A stretch of 64,000 nucleotides of DNA, taken from contig JBKBNU010000001.1 in the NCBI GenBank assembly GCA_046294845.1, forward strand, positions 1,116,001-1,180,000, written 5' to 3'. The notes below the pieces were generated by a model. It made no database searches and was not told the DNA's origin. It saw nothing but the letters and a program-made list of their open reading frames with translations. Source of the DNA: Micavibrio_C sp046294845. GTDB taxonomy: Bacteria; Pseudomonadota; Alphaproteobacteria; Micavibrionales; Micavibrionaceae. This document shows positions 35,464 through 44,444 of this stretch, in pieces. Every line of letters starts with the position of its first letter. Position 1 is the stretch's first letter. A program made the translations under genes and the position numbers.

Positions 35464-36312
35464 CTAATCGAAATATTGTATGCGCTCGCCCGGGGGCATG
35501 TCGCTGTTCATGATCATTTCCAGACGGCGGGGATTTTCCTGTCTGGCGATAGAGATGGCGGCATTCATGATCATGATACGGATCATGGCTTCATCGTTTG
35601 AATTGCGCTCCAGCTTTCCGGCGAGAGGGGAAAGAATAACCAGCCCCAGAATAGCGCCATAGAATGTCGTGAGCAGGGCCAAAGCCATGGCAGGGCCAAT
35701 CGCTGCCGGATCATCAAGGGCTGCCAGCATCTGGATCAGGCCGACCAATGTACCAATCAGACCCATCGCAGGGGCAATTTCGGAAGCACGACGCAGAATG
35801 GATGCCGAACGGCGGTGACGTTCTACAAGGGCATCAACCTCTTGCCCCAGAACGCGGTCGATATCGTCGCCTGTATAACCATCAACGACCAGCTGCAAAG
35901 CGCGGTGAATGAGAGGGTCGCGGCGCAGTTCGCTATCGAGACTTGATAGCGAGAGTACGCCTTTCTTGCGGCAGAGCGTGGCAATATCCATTAGTTGGCG
36001 GGCAACGGCGCTGGGTTTACGGATGCGGCGTACAAGAGTGCTGCCGAGAATACCCATGACATGGCCCATCTCTTCGCCGGTATAGGAGATGGTTGTGGCG
36101 GCCATTGTTCCCAGAACCACAATCATAATCGAAGGCAGGTTGATAAAACTGGCATTGCTTTGGCCGTAAATAATCGCACCTGCAATCAGGCCCATCGCGG
36201 CCACAATACCAAATATCGTAAAAAGATCGGGTTTAACAACAGGGGGACGAATGCGCACAACGATGTCGTTGCCAGCGGCCTGTGCGTTTGATTGTGCAAA
36301 TTCACTCGTCAT
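35464..36312 (-). CDS. motA: Flagellar motor stator protein MotA (MotA/PomA type)
   Basis: 282 residues with four membrane helices (about 32-50, 57-76, 178-198, 206-226) and a large cytosolic loop between helices 2 and 3. The MotA family signature is seen in RHRRSASILRRASEIAPAMGLIGTLVGL, with the Pro of the EIAPAMG turn at the usual channel position. The length and loop are closer to the shorter PomA group than to E. coli MotA. With a MotB partner it forms the ion channel that drives rotation. It is the last gene after fliF-fliG-fliH-fliN, with no motB next to it. Confidence 0.9.
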   Translation of the reverse strand: MTSEFAQSNAQAAGNDIVVRIRPPVVKPDLFTIFGIVAAMGLIAGAIIYGQSNASFINLPSIMIVVLGTMAATTISYTGEEMGHVMGILGSTLVRRIRKPSAVARQLMDIATLCRKKGVLSLSSLDSELRRDPLIHRALQLVVDGYTGDDIDRVLGQEVDALVERHRRSASILRRASEIAPAMGLIGTLVGLIQMLAALDDPAAIGPAMALALLTTFYGAILGLVILSPLAGKLERNSNDEAMIRIMIMNAAISIARQENPRRLEMIMNSDMPPGERIQYFD

Positions 36313-36356
36313 GTATAGCAGGACTCAAAGTCGCGTAAAATTAGAAAGGGAAGATT

Positions 36357-36704
36357 TTATGAACGATCCGATTTGACAATCTCTGTCATGGTTACGCCCA
36401 GTTTATCTTCAACAACGACAACCTCGCCACGTGCGACCAAACGGTTGTTCACGTAAATATCAATCGCCTCACCGACCTTGCGGTCCAGTTCAACCACGGC
36501 ACCCCGACCGAGTTTTAGCAACTGGCTGACTTGCATATTCGCGCGTCCCAGCACAGCAGAGACCTGAACCGGAATGTCGTAGATGGCGGTAACATCGCTA
36601 GCCATGGGTTCGCCGTAGGCATATTCGCGCTCATCTCTGGTCTCCGGTCCTTTGGCTGCGATTTCCTGATAATTCATCTCGCCGGTATCGTTTTCATCAC
36701 TCAT
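36357..36704 (-). CDS. fliN: Flagellar motor switch protein FliN
   Basis: 115 residues: a short acidic N-terminal tail, then the SpoA domain (about 35-112) with IPVQVSAVLGRANMQVSQLLKLGRGAVVELDR and VNNRLVARGEVVVVEDKLGVTMTEI. These match FliN, which forms the lower part of the C ring, binds FliH and sets rotation direction. It overlaps the fliH-type gene by 4 bp (ATGA type). Confidence 0.95.
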   Translation of the reverse strand: MSDENDTGEMNYQEIAAKGPETRDEREYAYGEPMASDVTAIYDIPVQVSAVLGRANMQVSQLLKLGRGAVVELDRKVGEAIDIYVNNRLVARGEVVVVEDKLGVTMTEIVKSDRS

Positions 36705-37489
36705 TCATTTTCTCCTTGCGGATCAGGCAGCTCGGGGGCAGGGGGTGGTGCTTCATCCGTTGCGGTTTGTACCGGAGTTTCCGGTGCAGGGGCTGCACGT
36801 ACTTCGCTTCTTCTATTATCCCGCAGGCGGGGCCTCTCGGCAAGTATATGCTGCATATGATTTTCAATGTTTTCAGCCAGTTGTTGGCTATCACGCTGCG
36901 CGCCACCTTGTTCCCATGTCAGACGGCAGTCCCCGGGCCCCATGGCTTGATTACCGATAACGTTGCAAACACCACTGATATTGGCCTGACGTAAGATGCG
37001 TTGAACATAATCATGAATAGGCTCGACATAGTCCGGCATAACTTCGAGCTTCATTTCTGTTTGCTCGCGCTGATTTTCCAAAACATCAAAAATAACGCTC
37101 TGGACCTCTGTTAGTCCCAGTTTTTTATCCAGTGCGGGGAAAAGACGCTGGAATGTGGCCAAGGTCAGACGGACTGATTCGGCTTCGAACTGGGCGTTAC
37201 GCAAATCTTCTGCGGCAAAGAGCGTAGAGAATTCACGGGAGATAACTTGAAGCAGATCGGCAATTTTTCGCTCGCGGCTGCTGTCGGCCTCTGCCATTGC
37301 GGCCTTGTATCCTTGCTGATAGGCATCTTTGCGCGCACGCTCCATTTCCTCCTCGGAGAAAACGGGAGGCGGAGGGGGAGGTGGCTCTTCCGGCTCTACC
37401 TCCTTGTGTCTGTCATCAAAATCGCGAAGGTCAAAGAGGAATTTGCGGGCGGGCTTTACATACAGGGGGTCGGGTTTTTTGCTAACCAT
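36701..37489 (-). CDS. fliH: FliH/FlbE-type flagellar export regulator
   Basis: 262 residues. Starts basic and polar (KPDPLYVKPARKFLFDLRDFDDRH), followed by a proline run (EEPPPPPPPVFSEEE, about 34-48), a coiled coil (about 50-100), and a C-terminal domain (about 110-205) with a QANISGVCNVIGNQAMGPGDCRLTWEQGG end that is the FliH/HrpE-like region (GDCRLEW). Caulobacter FlbE/FliH has the same place between fliG and fliN. FliH holds the FliI ATPase and docks it to FliN. The tail after residue 210 is Pro/Glu-rich. It lies 2 bp after fliG and overlaps fliN by 4 bp. Confidence 0.85.
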   Translation of the reverse strand: MVSKKPDPLYVKPARKFLFDLRDFDDRHKEVEPEEPPPPPPPVFSEEEMERARKDAYQQGYKAAMAEADSSRERKIADLLQVISREFSTLFAAEDLRNAQFEAESVRLTLATFQRLFPALDKKLGLTEVQSVIFDVLENQREQTEMKLEVMPDYVEPIHDYVQRILRQANISGVCNVIGNQAMGPGDCRLTWEQGGAQRDSQQLAENIENHMQHILAERPRLRDNRRSEVRAAPAPETPVQTATDEAPPPAPELPDPQGENE

Positions 37490-37491
37490 CT

Positions 37492-38508
37492 CTAGTAAAT
37501 CAACTCGTCTTCTTCATTTCCTGAAGCCACAACGATTTCGCCGCGGCTTTCCAGATCCTTGGTAATATTCACGATATATTGCTGGGCTTCTTCGACTTCT
37601 TTCAAACGTACAGGGCCCATGGCAGCCATATCTTCTTTCATGATCTTCGCCGCACGTTCCGACATGTTCGAGAAGAACAGATCGCGCAGGGTTTCTGTGG
37701 CACCTTTGAGGGCAGTTGGCAGCTTGTCTTTGTCCACGGCACGGATAAGTGTCTGGATAGACGTAGGGTCGAGCTTGATGAGGTCTTCGAAGGTGAACAT
37801 CAGGCCACGGATTTTTTCGGCAGACTCCGGAACTGTTTTTTCCAGTTCTTCCATGAATTTTGTTTCAATCGAGCGCTCGAGACTGTTGAAGATTTCAGCC
37901 ATCAATTCGTGAGAGTCACGACGCTGTGTTCTTGAAAGGTTGGCCATGAACTCGGTACGGAGTGTTTTTTCAACATCTTCCAGTACTTCTTTCTGCACAG
38001 CCTCCATGCGCAGCATACGGTGAATAACTTCAAGCGCGAAGTTTTCGGGCAGCAATGCCAATACACGCGCGGCATGATCGGTTGCCACTTTTGACATCAC
38101 GACAGCTACAGTTTGCGGGTATTCTTTTTGCAGGAAGTTGGCAAGGATCTCTTCGTTCACGTTGCCCAGTTTTTCCCACATGGTACGACCCGCCGGACCG
38201 CGGATCTCTTCCATAATGTGCCCGACTTTATCCTTCCCCAGAACCTTGGCAAGCAAGCGTTCGGTTGAATCGAGGGTACCAACCAGAGCATTTGTAGAGC
38301 TCATCTGTTCGGCAAAATCAATAAACAGGCGTTCGACGACGTTGGCGCTGACTTTACCCAGATTGGCCATGGTCTGGGAGATTTCCATGATCTCCTCATC
38401 ATCCATGTGTTCAAAAATTTTGGCAGTATAATCCTCTCCCAGAGCAAGCAGGAAGATAGAGGCTTTTTCCGGTCCTGTCAGCGTGCGGTAATCCTCGCGT
38501 ACGCGCAT
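37492..38508 (-). CDS. fliG: Flagellar motor switch protein FliG
   Basis: 338 residues, full length. N-terminal domain TGPEKASIFLLALGED, middle domain with EYPQTVAVVMSKV (the EHPQTIAL motif region), and the C-terminal torque domain with MFTFEDLIKLDPTSIQTLIRAVD...LPTALKGA (in pieces), carrying the charged residues that face MotA. FliG sits on the FliF MS ring. It starts 55 bp after the fliF stop and ends 2 bp before fliH. Confidence 0.96.
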   Translation of the reverse strand: MRVREDYRTLTGPEKASIFLLALGEDYTAKIFEHMDDEEIMEISQTMANLGKVSANVVERLFIDFAEQMSSTNALVGTLDSTERLLAKVLGKDKVGHIMEEIRGPAGRTMWEKLGNVNEEILANFLQKEYPQTVAVVMSKVATDHAARVLALLPENFALEVIHRMLRMEAVQKEVLEDVEKTLRTEFMANLSRTQRRDSHELMAEIFNSLERSIETKFMEELEKTVPESAEKIRGLMFTFEDLIKLDPTSIQTLIRAVDKDKLPTALKGATETLRDLFFSNMSERAAKIMKEDMAAMGPVRLKEVEEAQQYIVNITKDLESRGEIVVASGNEEDELIY

Positions 38509-38563
38509 CTTATTCTTCTCCTCGTATCACAGTTTTATGTTCTGTGAGGCCTTTCAATCAATC

Positions 38564-40207
38564 TTATGTTTCTTGTGTCATCCAGCTGCGGATAACCGAA
38601 ACGGTTTCAGCCGGATATGAATTCACGATGTCCTCGACTTTCTTCACGGAAGAGGCTTTCACTTTACCCTCAACGCTGGCCATGTTGATCAGCGTGTCTT
38701 CTTCCTCGGTAAGTTCATCGGCAGAAATCTGCGTTCCATCAGGACCAGTTAGTTGAGGGCTCATCGGACGGGCTGCCAGCAGATCGGCTTCTGTCTCGTC
38801 ATCAAGACGGGGGCCTTCTGTAGAGAGTAGGCGGCCAACCATCGGTTGGAGCACCAGCAGGATTACCAGAATGATCATGACAGCAACGGTGATGATTTCA
38901 ACCGCTTGCAGCAGGTCGCTCTTTTCAAAACCGAAGAGGGTGCTGTCATCAGCTTCGCCTTCGGCGGTATCGATATCGGCAAATTGCAGGTTAACAACTT
39001 CAAGGCTGTCACCGCGTTTATCGTCATAGCCAATCGCGGAACGTACCAGTGCAGCAATACTGTCCAGTTCTTCCTGAGAACGGGGTTGATACGATTTGTT
39101 TCCTTCAGCATCTGTTGTGTATGTACCATCAACCAGAACGGCCACTGACAGGCGTTTAACTTCGCCTGTTTCACGAACGGTGCTGCGAATGGTTTTGCTG
39201 ATCTCGTAATTGGTGACTTCCTCGATCTTGTTGGCTTCAAGTGAAGGTTTCGGATCAACCAGCAAGTCGGAACCAATACCAGGCAGGTTATTTTGAACGG
39301 ATACGTCACCGGCAGGGGCCGTGCGTTCAAGGTTGTTTTCTTCAGTCACTTGTGAAGAGCGAATGACGGCGCTTTCCGGGTCAAACAATTCTTCATTCGT
39401 GGTGATGCGGTCAAAGTTCAGTTCGGCTGTGACGTTTGCCCGTACGCGGCCATAACCGACGATCCGGCCCAGTATGTCTTCAATTGATTGTGTCATACGG
39501 GCTTCGTAATTGCGGCGCAATTCTTCGGCCTTCATCGGCATCATGTTTTCGCCGTCTTCGCCGCCACGGGCCAGCAATTTGCCGTTGCTATCAACCACAG
39601 CAACAGTTTCAGCTTTCATGTCCGGAACAGCAGAGGCCACCAAAGACTGGATCGAGAGGATTTGCTCTTGTGAAAGCTGGGCGCCAGGGCGCAAACTCAA
39701 GAACACGCTGCCGCTGGCGGCACGGCTCTCGCGGCTGAATAATTCACGTTGCGGCAAAACCAGATGGACACGGGCGCTGCGAATTTGTTCAAGGGAGCTG
39801 ATGGTACGGGCCAGTTCGCCTTCAAGGGCGCGGACCTGATTGATGTTTTGTACGAAGTTTGTTGTGCCGAATCCTGATTGGGTATCAAAAAGTTCATAAC
39901 CCATAGAGCCGCCATTCGGCAGGCCTTCTTGTGCCAGAAGCATACGGGCACGGGCAACATCGGCATCGGGAACGCTGATGCGTGTGCCATCAACTGATAC
40001 ATCGTAAGGAATTTTACTGGCGTCGAGTTTTTCAACAATCGCGCCTGAATCTGTGACCGAGAGTTCGTCATAAAGCAGCTTCATATCCGGTGTGGATACG
40101 CGCATACTGACGAAAATAAAAAAGATGAGCAAACCGACAAGAACGCTGCCCATGATGGCAAGGCGCGCCGGACCAAGTTGTTTAAGGGTTTCAAGAAAGC
40201 TGTTCAC
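38564..40207 (-). CDS. fliF: Flagellar MS-ring protein FliF
   Basis: 547 residues starting at a GTG (40207) with an AGGG about 10 bases before it. Membrane helices lie near 17-35 and 430-452. Between them are the ring-building motifs: DMKLLYDELS, ISVPDADVARARMLLAQEGLP, GYELFD, NINQVRALEGELARTI, RVHLVLPQRELFSRE, and ITVAVMIILVILLVLQPMV for the second helix. FliF forms the MS ring and houses the export gate. The last 40 residues bind FliG. It is the first gene of the fliF-fliG-fliH-fliN-motA unit. Confidence 0.97.
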   Translation of the reverse strand: MNSFLETLKQLGPARLAIMGSVLVGLLIFFIFVSMRVSTPDMKLLYDELSVTDSGAIVEKLDASKIPYDVSVDGTRISVPDADVARARMLLAQEGLPNGGSMGYELFDTQSGFGTTNFVQNINQVRALEGELARTISSLEQIRSARVHLVLPQRELFSRESRAASGSVFLSLRPGAQLSQEQILSIQSLVASAVPDMKAETVAVVDSNGKLLARGGEDGENMMPMKAEELRRNYEARMTQSIEDILGRIVGYGRVRANVTAELNFDRITTNEELFDPESAVIRSSQVTEENNLERTAPAGDVSVQNNLPGIGSDLLVDPKPSLEANKIEEVTNYEISKTIRSTVRETGEVKRLSVAVLVDGTYTTDAEGNKSYQPRSQEELDSIAALVRSAIGYDDKRGDSLEVVNLQFADIDTAEGEADDSTLFGFEKSDLLQAVEIITVAVMIILVILLVLQPMVGRLLSTEGPRLDDETEADLLAARPMSPQLTGPDGTQISADELTEEEDTLINMASVEGKVKASSVKKVEDIVNSYPAETVSVIRSWMTQET

Positions 40208-40336
40208 AAATGTTAACCCTGTGTTTTAAGTAATCAATCCGCAAGAACCACCAGACGGCAGAGCAGAAAGAGGAAGGATGAGATACGCTACGGACGTGAA
40301 AATGCCCGTTTCTCTAAGATTACAGGAGTTTGGCAG

Positions 40337-40352
40337 GCGAGGCAAACGCCAA
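40337..40352 (-). promoter_or_regulatory. Possible sigma-54 -24/-12 element for fliF operon
   Basis: The minus strand reads TTGGCGTTTGCCTCGCC, keeping GG, 10 bases, GC spacing. The -24 side (TTGGC) is good and the -12 side (TCGC) shares one mismatch with the better site before flgI. It lies about 130 bases upstream of the fliF start. In Caulobacter fliF is a CtrA-dependent gene, so this may be chance. Confidence 0.25.
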
Positions 40353-40734
40353 CTTTTCCCGTAACCGCCCTGTTTATAGGCAGGGTCTTATGACCAAATC
40401 CTGTTCTTCTTCACTGCGACCCTTTGCAGAAGGTCATCTCGTTCTTCGTGGTTTTTACGTTATAAGAGTATTATGCGGCGTAAAAGCTTAAAAAGCGCCT
40501 AAATATCGTTAACTTCACAAGTAAAAACAAGGGATTATACTCTTAAGTATTGGGTTGGTCTGGGGCTTCTCAGGTATTAAAATAAGTATTGTTTGAAATG
40601 ATTTGTAATTCGAATGTAATAAATGACAGTAATACTTGTTTTTATAAATAAATATCCGGCGCATTTTTGACAAGTACTCGCTTTGAATACTGTATTTATA
40701 CTGTTTAAAAAAGAGGTGATTACAGTACGTTTTC

Positions 40735-40763
40735 TTGACTTTTGACACTGGACAAGGTATCAT
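40735..40763 (+). promoter_or_regulatory. Sigma-70-type promoter for the flaG-like gene
   Basis: TTGACT (40735-40740), a 17-base spacer and TATCAT (40758-40763), both near consensus with ideal spacing. Transcription would start near 40770, leaving about 88 bases of leader before the ATG at 40858. Confidence 0.75.
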
Positions 40764-40857
40764 GAGAATAGGGTATTGTACCATTAGTCCATGTAGCAAG
40801 AGGGGTCTTCTGCAAGGGCGTTCTTAAGGAACTGGTACAAAATAATATGGTTAGGAA

Positions 40858-41340
40858 ATGATAGAAGCTGTCAATTCGACAATTCAGAATGCTTCGCTGC
40901 TCCGGGCTAGCGCCGGACAGGTGAGTGCTGCTGAGTCGTTTGCTGCTAACCCCGCCCGTGTCCAGAAAGTTGGACGTGCCCCGTCGATGAGCATCTATGT
41001 CGATATCAATTACGATACAGCCGTTTTGCAGTTCCGTAATGCCGAGACGCGTGATGTGATCGATCAAATTCCTTCGGAAACGTTGTTGGAAAGCCGTGCG
41101 CGTGATGAAGCCCGTCAGGTGGAAGTGCAGCGTCAGGCAGCGCAACCGAAATCGGAACAGGCAACAACTGTAACATCACAGGCTACGCAGGGTACTGTAG
41201 ATAAAGCACCAGTTCCTGAAGTGAATGTCAGTGCTCCTTCAGCGGCCGGATCGGCTCCGACTCCTCAACAGATTTCGGCCTTTACCAGTGCCGCTCAGGC
41301 AGGTAGCCCGAGTTCTTCTTCAGTGAGTGTTCTGGCTTAA
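40858..41340 (+). CDS. FlaG-like flagellar protein
   Basis: 160 residues. The core (about 44-85) SIYVDINYDTAVLQFRNAETRDVIDQIPSE, here split by its motifs, fits the FlaG pattern of a short beta pair followed by D-x-x-T-x-x-V-I-x-Q-I-P. FlaG proteins influence filament length and are often found next to flagellin or fliD genes. The remainder is low-complexity (Ala, Ser, Thr, Gln, Pro), more than is usual for FlaG. It has its own sigma-70 promoter and ends at a terminator shared with flaF. Confidence 0.65.
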   Translation: MIEAVNSTIQNASLLRASAGQVSAAESFAANPARVQKVGRAPSMSIYVDINYDTAVLQFRNAETRDVIDQIPSETLLESRARDEARQVEVQRQAAQPKSEQATTVTSQATQGTVDKAPVPEVNVSAPSAAGSAPTPQQISAFTSAAQAGSPSSSSVSVLA

Positions 41341-41370
41341 TTGGTTTCATGACATTTTGCCGCATGAAAA

Positions 41371-41390
41371 AACCGCCTGATCAGGCGGTT
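41371..41390. terminator. Bidirectional terminator between flaG-like and flaF
   Basis: A perfect palindrome AACCGCCTGA / TCAGGCGGTT preceded by six A and followed by TT then a T-rich run, so it acts on both strands. It overlaps the flaF stop codon on the minus strand. Confidence 0.85.
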
Positions 41391-41857
41391 TCGTTTGTTG
41401 TTTTACCTGTCGGGGCAGGGGATGCCTGATTGTCATCAATATCCTGCTTGGGAATTTGTTGCATTAAACCACCCGCTATTTCACGGTTGATCTCAATCAG
41501 GATGTTCAGTTTCTCTTTCTTTGGTGCCGCCATAATGTCGATGGTTTGTTTGAAGATGAACGTCCCGAGGTTCAGGATGTTGTTCCGCAGTTCGACCGTA
41601 TGGCCCTGACCGGTGTTCTCGACAGCTGTATCGACAAACAGCATCCATACCTGACGATTGAAAGTGAGGGCTTCATTCAGCTCTTCCGCGGTCATGCCGC
41701 TATCCCACTTGTCCTGCAGGGCCTGTAACTGCTTTGATGACTTGATCAGGACGCGCGCTTCCAGCTCACGGGGGTCGCCCGTGGTGTTTTTTGCATGCGT
41801 ATCATAGTGCCGCGAGGCACTGGCATACGGGTTATTAGGCGTGTTGCCTTTGGACAT
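41381..41857 (-). CDS. flaF: Flagellar biosynthesis regulator FlaF
   Basis: 158 residues; the family core (about 10-125) has YASASRHYDTHAK, RELEARVLIKSSKQLQ, LNEALTFNRQVWMLF and LRNNILNLGTFIFKQT. FlaF is an alphaproteobacterial protein that acts as a flagellin secretion/translation factor together with FlbT. This copy has about 35 extra polar residues at the C-terminus. Its start overlaps flbT by 23 bp. Confidence 0.93.
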   Translation of the reverse strand: MSKGNTPNNPYASASRHYDTHAKNTTGDPRELEARVLIKSSKQLQALQDKWDSGMTAEELNEALTFNRQVWMLFVDTAVENTGQGHTVELRNNILNLGTFIFKQTIDIMAAPKKEKLNILIEINREIAGGLMQQIPKQDIDDNQASPAPTGKTTNETA

Positions 41858-42233
41858 TATCGATCAGTTCTTCTTCGTGTTTAATCAATTCCCGCGCTTC
41901 TTTCATCGCCTTGTAGTAAGAGCCTTCGAGGATCATATCGTTGATCTTCATAAAGAAGAGGGAACTGGTTGGCGCGGCGGCCTGAATTTCACGAATCAAT
42001 CCGAAATATTTATCGAAGTAAACTTTCGGGTCGGCAGCAAGATACATACACTGAACAAGGAAATAGATTTTCTTGCACGGAGAGGTGGCCTCTTCTTCCT
42101 TCATGACATCTTTCTCGCGCAGGATAGCGGCATCACCGGAAATATGCAGGCGGGTGCGCTGGCTGTCATTGGTAATAACGGCCGTACCTATCAGTATTTT
42201 TTCACCGGGCTTGAGATCAATTATAAGGGCCAT
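41835..42233 (-). CDS. flbT: Flagellin mRNA regulator FlbT
   Basis: 132 residues starting at the ATG at 42233, chosen for its AAGGAAGGAAG ribosome site; an upstream in-frame ATG at 42278 adds 15 residues that do not match FlbT. FlbT binds flagellin mRNA leaders and lowers their translation until assembly is ready. It opens MALIIDLKPGEKILIG, continues ILREKDVMKEEEATSPCKKIYFLVQCMYLA (in pieces) and ends in a helical region. A TATAAT at 42292-42287 (minus) may be its -10. It overlaps flaF. Confidence 0.93.
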   Translation of the reverse strand: MALIIDLKPGEKILIGTAVITNDSQRTRLHISGDAAILREKDVMKEEEATSPCKKIYFLVQCMYLAADPKVYFDKYFGLIREIQAAAPTSSLFFMKINDMILEGSYYKAMKEARELIKHEEELIDNVQRQHA

Positions 42234-42438
42234 GGACTTCTTCCTTCCTTCTCTGAAAAACGGACTTCTTCCGTACATATCCTATCATTATACCACTAAA
42301 ATACAAACGACTGGTAAAGGACAGGTAAACGGCGTCTGTCATAACGCGTATTATTCCTTCTGGTTCTGTAGGAATTCACTGCAATTTTGATGCCAACTAT
42401 GAAAAAGAGACTGGGCAGTCATTTATAGGGCCCAAAGC

Positions 42439-42467
42439 AAAACCGGCGGAATTCTTCCGCCGGTTTT
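42439..42467 (-). terminator. Terminator of the first flagellin gene
   Basis: A 12-bp perfect stem AAAACCGGCGGA / TCCGCCGGTTTT with a 5-base loop, 42 bases after the flagellin stop. The A side gives a T tract on the minus strand. Confidence 0.9.
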
Positions 42468-42508
42468 GGTCTTTGAATTTAGGGTGTCGGTTATGCGACG
42501 TTCTATTC

Positions 42509-44281
42509 TTAGAACAAACGCAGGATCGACTGTTGGGACTGCGAGGCCAACGACAGGGCTGTAACACCCAGCTGTTGTCTGGTCTGCAGAGCCAGCAATT
42601 TCGCGCCTTCCTCGTTCTGGTCGGCAACTGTCAGGGCATCAGAACCCGCTTGCAGCGTGTTAATCAGCTCTGTCGTAAAGGTTTGACGTGTCTGGATAAC
42701 AGCCAGGTCGTTCGCCAGTGTCGAACCGAAAGCGCGGACGCTTTCCAGTGCATCACGGACCTGACCCAGAATGTCGTTCACAGACGATTCACGGCTGAAG
42801 TTGGCTTCATCAAGACCCAGACCATCGGCTGTGAAGGTGACGCCTTCCGTTGTCAATGAGCTGGTACGGAACTCGTTGAACACTGTTTGCAGGTTATCAC
42901 CATTCAACAGGTTTGTTCCACGGTAGCCCGTATCTTCCACCAGCAGGTTAATCTGTTCACGAACATTGTTATATTCGACTTCCAGATCAGCCAGTACTGA
43001 GGCAGCGGCACCAAGACGGATGGTTTCACGTTCGGCGTTGGCTGCACCAGCACCCGCGGTCAGGTCATTAACGCCAGGATCGCTATCCTGCAGACCAAAA
43101 CCGAAGTTTGCTGTTACGCTTGTGGTTGACTGAACCCCTGTTTCAATGCTTTCAACCGAGGCGTCGATCGCACTGATGGTGATCTGGCCGGTTGCGTCAT
43201 TAAAGTCGGCACGGATGAACTGATTCAGGGTATCGTTATCATTGATATCATCAATGAAATCCTGAATTGATACAGCACCACCAGCATCGGCCAAGTTGAT
43301 GTCAACGCGTGTACCGCCATTTACACTGATCTGGTACACGTCGCCGTCACCGTTGGCGATGTTGGCAAACAATGCTGTACCATCATCAAGATCCAACTGA
43401 TCCAGTGTTGTGCTGCGGAGCGCAACTTCCTGAGCGCCTGACACAGTGTATGTAAGGCCAAATGATGTCAGGGAAGCCTTTGCGATTGCCGAGAAGCTGA
43501 TGTTGTTTGTACCAGCGCCGTCGGAAACAACGCGGGCAATCTCGCCGAAGCCCAAAGAGTTCGCGAGGGACAAGTCAGCAGCGTCACCAGCAGTGGCAGA
43601 GTCGAAATCGACACTGAAGTTACCGCCATTAAGCGTACGGATCTGCAATTGGCCGGCTTCATTAAGTGATGCTTCGAAAGCCTGACCACCATTGGCAACA
43701 TCACTACCGTTATCAATCTGGATATTGTTGATTTCGGCAATAATTTCTTCAATGTTGTCGTTGGTGTTGATGGTTACAACGGCTGTTGGTGTTGCAGAGG
43801 CCGCTGCTGTGCTGTAAGCACCAATCTCGACAGCTTCGCCGCTTTCATCTGTAAGGCGGAATGTCAGCGTACTACCTGTAGGGACAGCTGTGCCGCCACC
43901 CAGAGTTGTCAGATCATCAACGCCACGCAGATCTACGTTGCCTACAACTTTGGCCTCGGCCTGACCTTGGGCCAGAGCGTCACGGGCTTGTCCGGCAATG
44001 GAGTCAGCCTGTTCAACCAGTTTGGTCAGGGCTGTAACACCGTTATCGGCAGCTTTAATAACCTGAATGGACTGGCCGATAGAATCGAGCAGACGTGTCA
44101 AATCGCTGGCACGGTTGTTCAGGGCTTGGGCGGCGAAGAATGATTGCGGGTTATCAAGGGCGGAGTTGACTTTACGGCCTGTCGAGAGGCGGAATTGTGT
44201 AACGTCAATAGCACTTTGGGTGTTTTGCAGCGAGAGCAGGTTGCTACGTAGCGCTGCCGTTAGAACGACATCGGATGTCAT
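42509..44281 (-). CDS. Flagellin (long form, copy 1)
   Basis: 590 residues, about twice the Caulobacter flagellins. The conserved D0/D1 ends are intact: ALRSNLLSLQNTQSAID and STGRKVNSALDNPQSFFAAQALNNRASDL (in pieces) at the start, and LALQTRQQLGVTALSLASQSQQSILRLF at the end, here given by its parts. The middle (about 160-430) is a variable domain rich in Asp, Asn, Thr and Gly with flagellin IN-like repeats (EEIIAEINNIQIDNG). It builds the filament and is exported by FliI/FlhA. A ribosome site AGGAA stands upstream. No clear sigma-54 site was found before it. Confidence 0.96.
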   Translation of the reverse strand: MTSDVVLTAALRSNLLSLQNTQSAIDVTQFRLSTGRKVNSALDNPQSFFAAQALNNRASDLTRLLDSIGQSIQVIKAADNGVTALTKLVEQADSIAGQARDALAQGQAEAKVVGNVDLRGVDDLTTLGGGTAVPTGSTLTFRLTDESGEAVEIGAYSTAAASATPTAVVTINTNDNIEEIIAEINNIQIDNGSDVANGGQAFEASLNEAGQLQIRTLNGGNFSVDFDSATAGDAADLSLANSLGFGEIARVVSDGAGTNNISFSAIAKASLTSFGLTYTVSGAQEVALRSTTLDQLDLDDGTALFANIANGDGDVYQISVNGGTRVDINLADAGGAVSIQDFIDDINDNDTLNQFIRADFNDATGQITISAIDASVESIETGVQSTTSVTANFGFGLQDSDPGVNDLTAGAGAANAERETIRLGAAASVLADLEVEYNNVREQINLLVEDTGYRGTNLLNGDNLQTVFNEFRTSSLTTEGVTFTADGLGLDEANFSRESSVNDILGQVRDALESVRAFGSTLANDLAVIQTRQTFTTELINTLQAGSDALTVADQNEEGAKLLALQTRQQLGVTALSLASQSQQSILRLF

Positions 44282-44444
44282 GGTTAGGGTTCCTTTCCTA
44301 GGTTTCCTAAGTTATGTGGTACCAGATATCCTCCTGATACCTATTTCTCCATCATAAGACGCTGAGTCTTAATAAAGAGTTTAAATAAAATACCACCCGC
44401 TTTCGGGGAAGTCATTGATAATATTGAATTCCATAAAATTAAGG

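Larger units (their letters stand above)
40208..40857. other. 650-bp AT-rich regulatory region between fliF and flaG-like
   Basis: No convincing gene. It separates two divergent flagellar genes. On the fliF side there is a possible -24/-12 element (40337-40352). On the flaG side there is a good sigma-70 promoter (40735-40763). Several TTAA tetramers (near 40495 and 40540) and a GGCG...CGCC imperfect palindrome near 40476-40500 are present. No N7-spaced CtrA site was found. A 94-codon minus-strand frame (40515-40799) has no coding character. Confidence 0.5.

Noticed and set aside
40515..40799. 94-codon minus-strand frame in the fliF/flaG intergenic region
   Set aside because: AT-driven composition, no ribosome site, no homology pattern, and it overlaps the sigma-70 promoter of the flaG-like gene.
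42234..42300. In-frame upstream start for flbT at 42278
   Set aside because: The extra residues do not look like FlbT and the strong ribosome site is placed for the ATG at 42233.
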